Below, piece by piece: positions 7,194-8,419 of a stretch of DNA of 8,419 nt (positions are counted from its first letter, which is position 1; every line of letters begins with the position of its first letter). The DNA lies in NCBI GenBank assembly GCA_964353255.1, contig CAYGVJ010000190.1, positions 1 through 8,419 on the forward strand, read 5' to 3'. The notes under the pieces were generated by a model. The model was not told the origin of the DNA and made no database searches. It saw only the letters and a list, made by a program, of their open reading frames with translations. A program made the position numbers and the translations under genes. Origin of the DNA: VFZS01 sp964353255. Lineage in GTDB: Bacteria; Acidobacteriota; Terriglobia; Bryobacterales; Bryobacteraceae.

Positions 7194-7922
7194 ATGGATC
7201 GCAGAGCTTGGCTTTTGGCACTTGCGTTGGGGGCTGTCTTGAGCGGGCCGCTCGTGGCGGGTCCGATTGCGGCGTACGCGGCTTGTTCGACCGCAACCCT
7301 GGACTCGTATCTGAGCCAAACTTGCGCCATCGGCAACCTGACCGTGAAGGGCTTCTCGTATTCGTTCACCTCCGCCGGGGACGTCCCGGTCGACATACCC
7401 GTTTCGGCCATATTGGTCGAGCCATACTCCAGCCCTCAGGGCCCGCGTCTGCATTTCTCCTCGAGCCTCTTCTCTGTCGGCGCGGGCCAGAAGGCGATTC
7501 TCGAATTGGGCTACAACATCGACCCGCCGCCCGTCATCATCCGGGGCTTCGACGAGGAGATGTCTGCGGAGACGCCCTTGCCTCCGGGCTTCGTAACGAT
7601 CGAGACCTGGCTGTGCGTGGGCGGCACCTTCCCCGGCTGTGCTACCGGGGTCTTGCAGCTCCTCCAGCTCGCCCATTACGGTGAGGGCGACCAGGACAAC
7701 CGGTTGACGGCTTCCATCATGTTTGGGCTCTCGCCCCCGGCTTACGTCCTCGGGGTTTGGCACACCATCACCCTGGACGGCGGTCCGGTCGGTGGTGGGG
7801 GTTCGGCAAGTTTCGACTTCCTCGAGAACCACGCCTACGCGATCCCCGAGCCGGGAACCTGGCTGCTGCTGGGCTGCGGGCTGCTCAGCCTGGCGTTAGT
7901 GCGCCGCCAGCGCGTGGCCTAG
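7194..7922 (+). CDS. PEP-CTERM exported protein of unknown function
   Basis: The 242-residue protein has a Sec signal peptide (MDRRAWLLALALGAVLSGPL..., likely cleaved after AAYA near residue 29) and ends with a textbook PEP-CTERM sorting signal: IPEPGTWLLL at 217-226, a hydrophobic segment, and a basic RRQR tail. Such proteins are exported, processed by an exosortase and usually linked to extracellular polysaccharide or the cell surface. The middle is rich in beta-strand-like sequence (FSYSFTS, LHFSSSLFSV, ITLDGG) with paired cysteines (C31/C44 and a CVGGTFPGC stretch near 142-150) that may form disulfides. I recognise no named domain in it. GGAGGG (7183-7188) lies five bases before the ATG. 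No exosortase is present in the window. Confidence 0.9.
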   Translation: MDRRAWLLALALGAVLSGPLVAGPIAAYAACSTATLDSYLSQTCAIGNLTVKGFSYSFTSAGDVPVDIPVSAILVEPYSSPQGPRLHFSSSLFSVGAGQKAILELGYNIDPPPVIIRGFDEEMSAETPLPPGFVTIETWLCVGGTFPGCATGVLQLLQLAHYGEGDQDNRLTASIMFGLSPPAYVLGVWHTITLDGGPVGGGGSASFDFLENHAYAIPEPGTWLLLGCGLLSLALVRRQRVA

Positions 7923-7931
7923 TGTCCTGTT

Positions 7932-7958
7932 TGCCGACAGGCTGAAGGCCTGTCCGCA
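7932..7958. repeat. Intergenic palindromic repeat, same core as the hscB repeat
   Basis: GACAGGC (7936-7942) and GCCTGTC (7948-7954) are perfect arms around TGAAG. Beyond a C-C mismatch the stem continues with TGC (7932-7934) and GCA (7956-7958). It starts ten bases after the PEP-CTERM stop codon. It could act as a transcript-end hairpin, though no T-run follows. Its core matches the element inside hscB, so it looks like one copy of a dispersed short palindrome. Confidence 0.65.
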
Positions 7959-7986
7959 CCTCCTGCGCCCCACTGCCGCGATGCTG

Positions 7987-7992
7987 TATACT
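7987..7992 (+). promoter_or_regulatory. Possible -10 element of the terminal gene
   Basis: TATACT sits 34 bases before the ATG at 8027, which would give a leader of roughly 28 bases. No -35 is recognisable at 16-18 bases upstream, and there is no clear Shine-Dalgarno before the ATG. The hexamer equals the one upstream of rpmI. Confidence 0.35.
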
Positions 7993-8026
7993 CCATCCTG
8001 CCGGATCACCGGCCTCCGACCGACCT

Positions 8027-8419
8027 ATGAGCCTGTACCGAACCGTCTTCCGCCAACGGCACGCGCTGCTGCCGGTGATCCATGTCGCCTCCCTGGAGCA
8101 GGCCCTCCGCAACGCCGCGGTGGCGCGGAGCGCGGCCTGCGACGGGATATTCCTGATCAACCACGGCATTCCCTTTCAGAGCCTTTTGAAGATCCATCAG
8201 GCCGTCGTCGGGGAGTTCCCGGATTGGTGGGTCGGCGTGAACTGTCTGGATCTCCCTCCCAGTGAGGTCTTTCAGCACCTCACGGCGGAAGTAGCGGGCG
8301 TATGGGTGGACAATGCGGAGATCGACGAGCAGGGCGCGCAGCAGGGGCGGGCTGAGGCCATCCTGGCGGCGCGTTCCGAGAGCGGCTGGCAGGGACTGTA
8401 CTTCGGCGGCGTGGCCTTC
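8027..8419 (+). CDS. TIM-barrel-like protein, N-terminal 131 residues (cut by window end)
   Basis: The frame from ATG 8027 is open to the last base. It alternates short hydrophobic strands and helices as in the first half of a (beta/alpha)8 barrel: LLPVIHV (14-20), CDGIFLINHG (38-47), WWVGVNCLD (67-75), VAGVWVDNAEID (89-100) and GLYFGGVAF (123-131), with helices such as LEQALRNAAVARSAA between them. Asp and Asn residues at strand ends (N72, D75, D95, N96, D100) are plausible active-site positions. The pattern resembles BtpA/SgcQ-like and similar barrels, but I cannot name the family or substrate. It is separated from the PEP-CTERM gene by a palindrome and probably has its own promoter. C-terminal half not visible. 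Confidence 0.72.
   Translation, partial: MSLYRTVFRQRHALLPVIHVASLEQALRNAAVARSAACDGIFLINHGIPFQSLLKIHQAVVGEFPDWWVGVNCLDLPPSEVFQHLTAEVAGVWVDNAEIDEQGAQQGRAEAILAARSESGWQGLYFGGVAF

Noticed and set aside
7046..7684. 212-codon + frame overlapping the PEP-CTERM gene
   Set aside because: Out-of-frame shadow; the PEP-CTERM frame has the signal peptide, the sorting signal and the ribosome binding site.

Overview
The window is a GC-rich bacterial chromosome segment with tightly packed genes and short intergenic gaps. The gene content is an ISC iron-sulfur operon with a zinc-finger HscB, L35/L20 followed by a coiled-coil protein and ZapA, a MerR plus VIT/VWA pair, a PEP-CTERM secreted protein and a TIM-barrel-like protein. 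Together with short GACAGGC...GCCTGTC palindromes, this suggests Acidobacteriota, perhaps the Bryobacter/Solibacter side. That is inference from gene content and style; no rRNA or phylogenetic marker comparison was possible.

Region 1 (1-3037, + strand) is the 3' part of an isc operon: the last codons of a probable iscU, then iscA, hscB, hscA and iscX. Gene junctions overlap or lie 1-2 bases apart, so co-transcription is very likely. IscU is the scaffold, IscA an A-type carrier, HscB/HscA the J-protein/Hsp70 pair that drives cluster transfer from IscU, and IscX a small acidic regulator of IscS. The ferredoxin gene that often sits between hscA and iscX is absent. hscB carries two oddities: an N-terminal four-cysteine zinc-binding motif and an in-frame palindromic repeat.

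Region 2 (3037-4286, + strand) starts with a long hairpin, followed by rpmI (L35), rplT (L20), a small coiled-coil protein in the position of a ZapB-like partner, and zapA. Neither infC nor pheST is present at their usual places.

Region 3 (4253-7042, - strand) is a two-gene operon: a MerR-family regulator and a cytosolic-looking VIT/VWA protein overlapping it by 14 bp. The operon has a near-consensus sigma70 promoter placed so that transcription should begin at the GTG start codon (a leaderless mRNA), with a palindrome over the -35 box. Its 3' end overlaps zapA by 34 bp tail to tail.

Region 4 (7130-8419, + strand) has a PEP-CTERM exported protein with its own strong promoter, a short intergenic palindrome of the same family as the one inside hscB, and the first 131 codons of a TIM-barrel-like protein cut by the window end. 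No tRNA, rRNA, CRISPR, IS element or phage gene is visible. The most interesting items are the repeat inside hscB and the MerR/VIT-VWA module; I see nothing that I can defend as an entirely new system.
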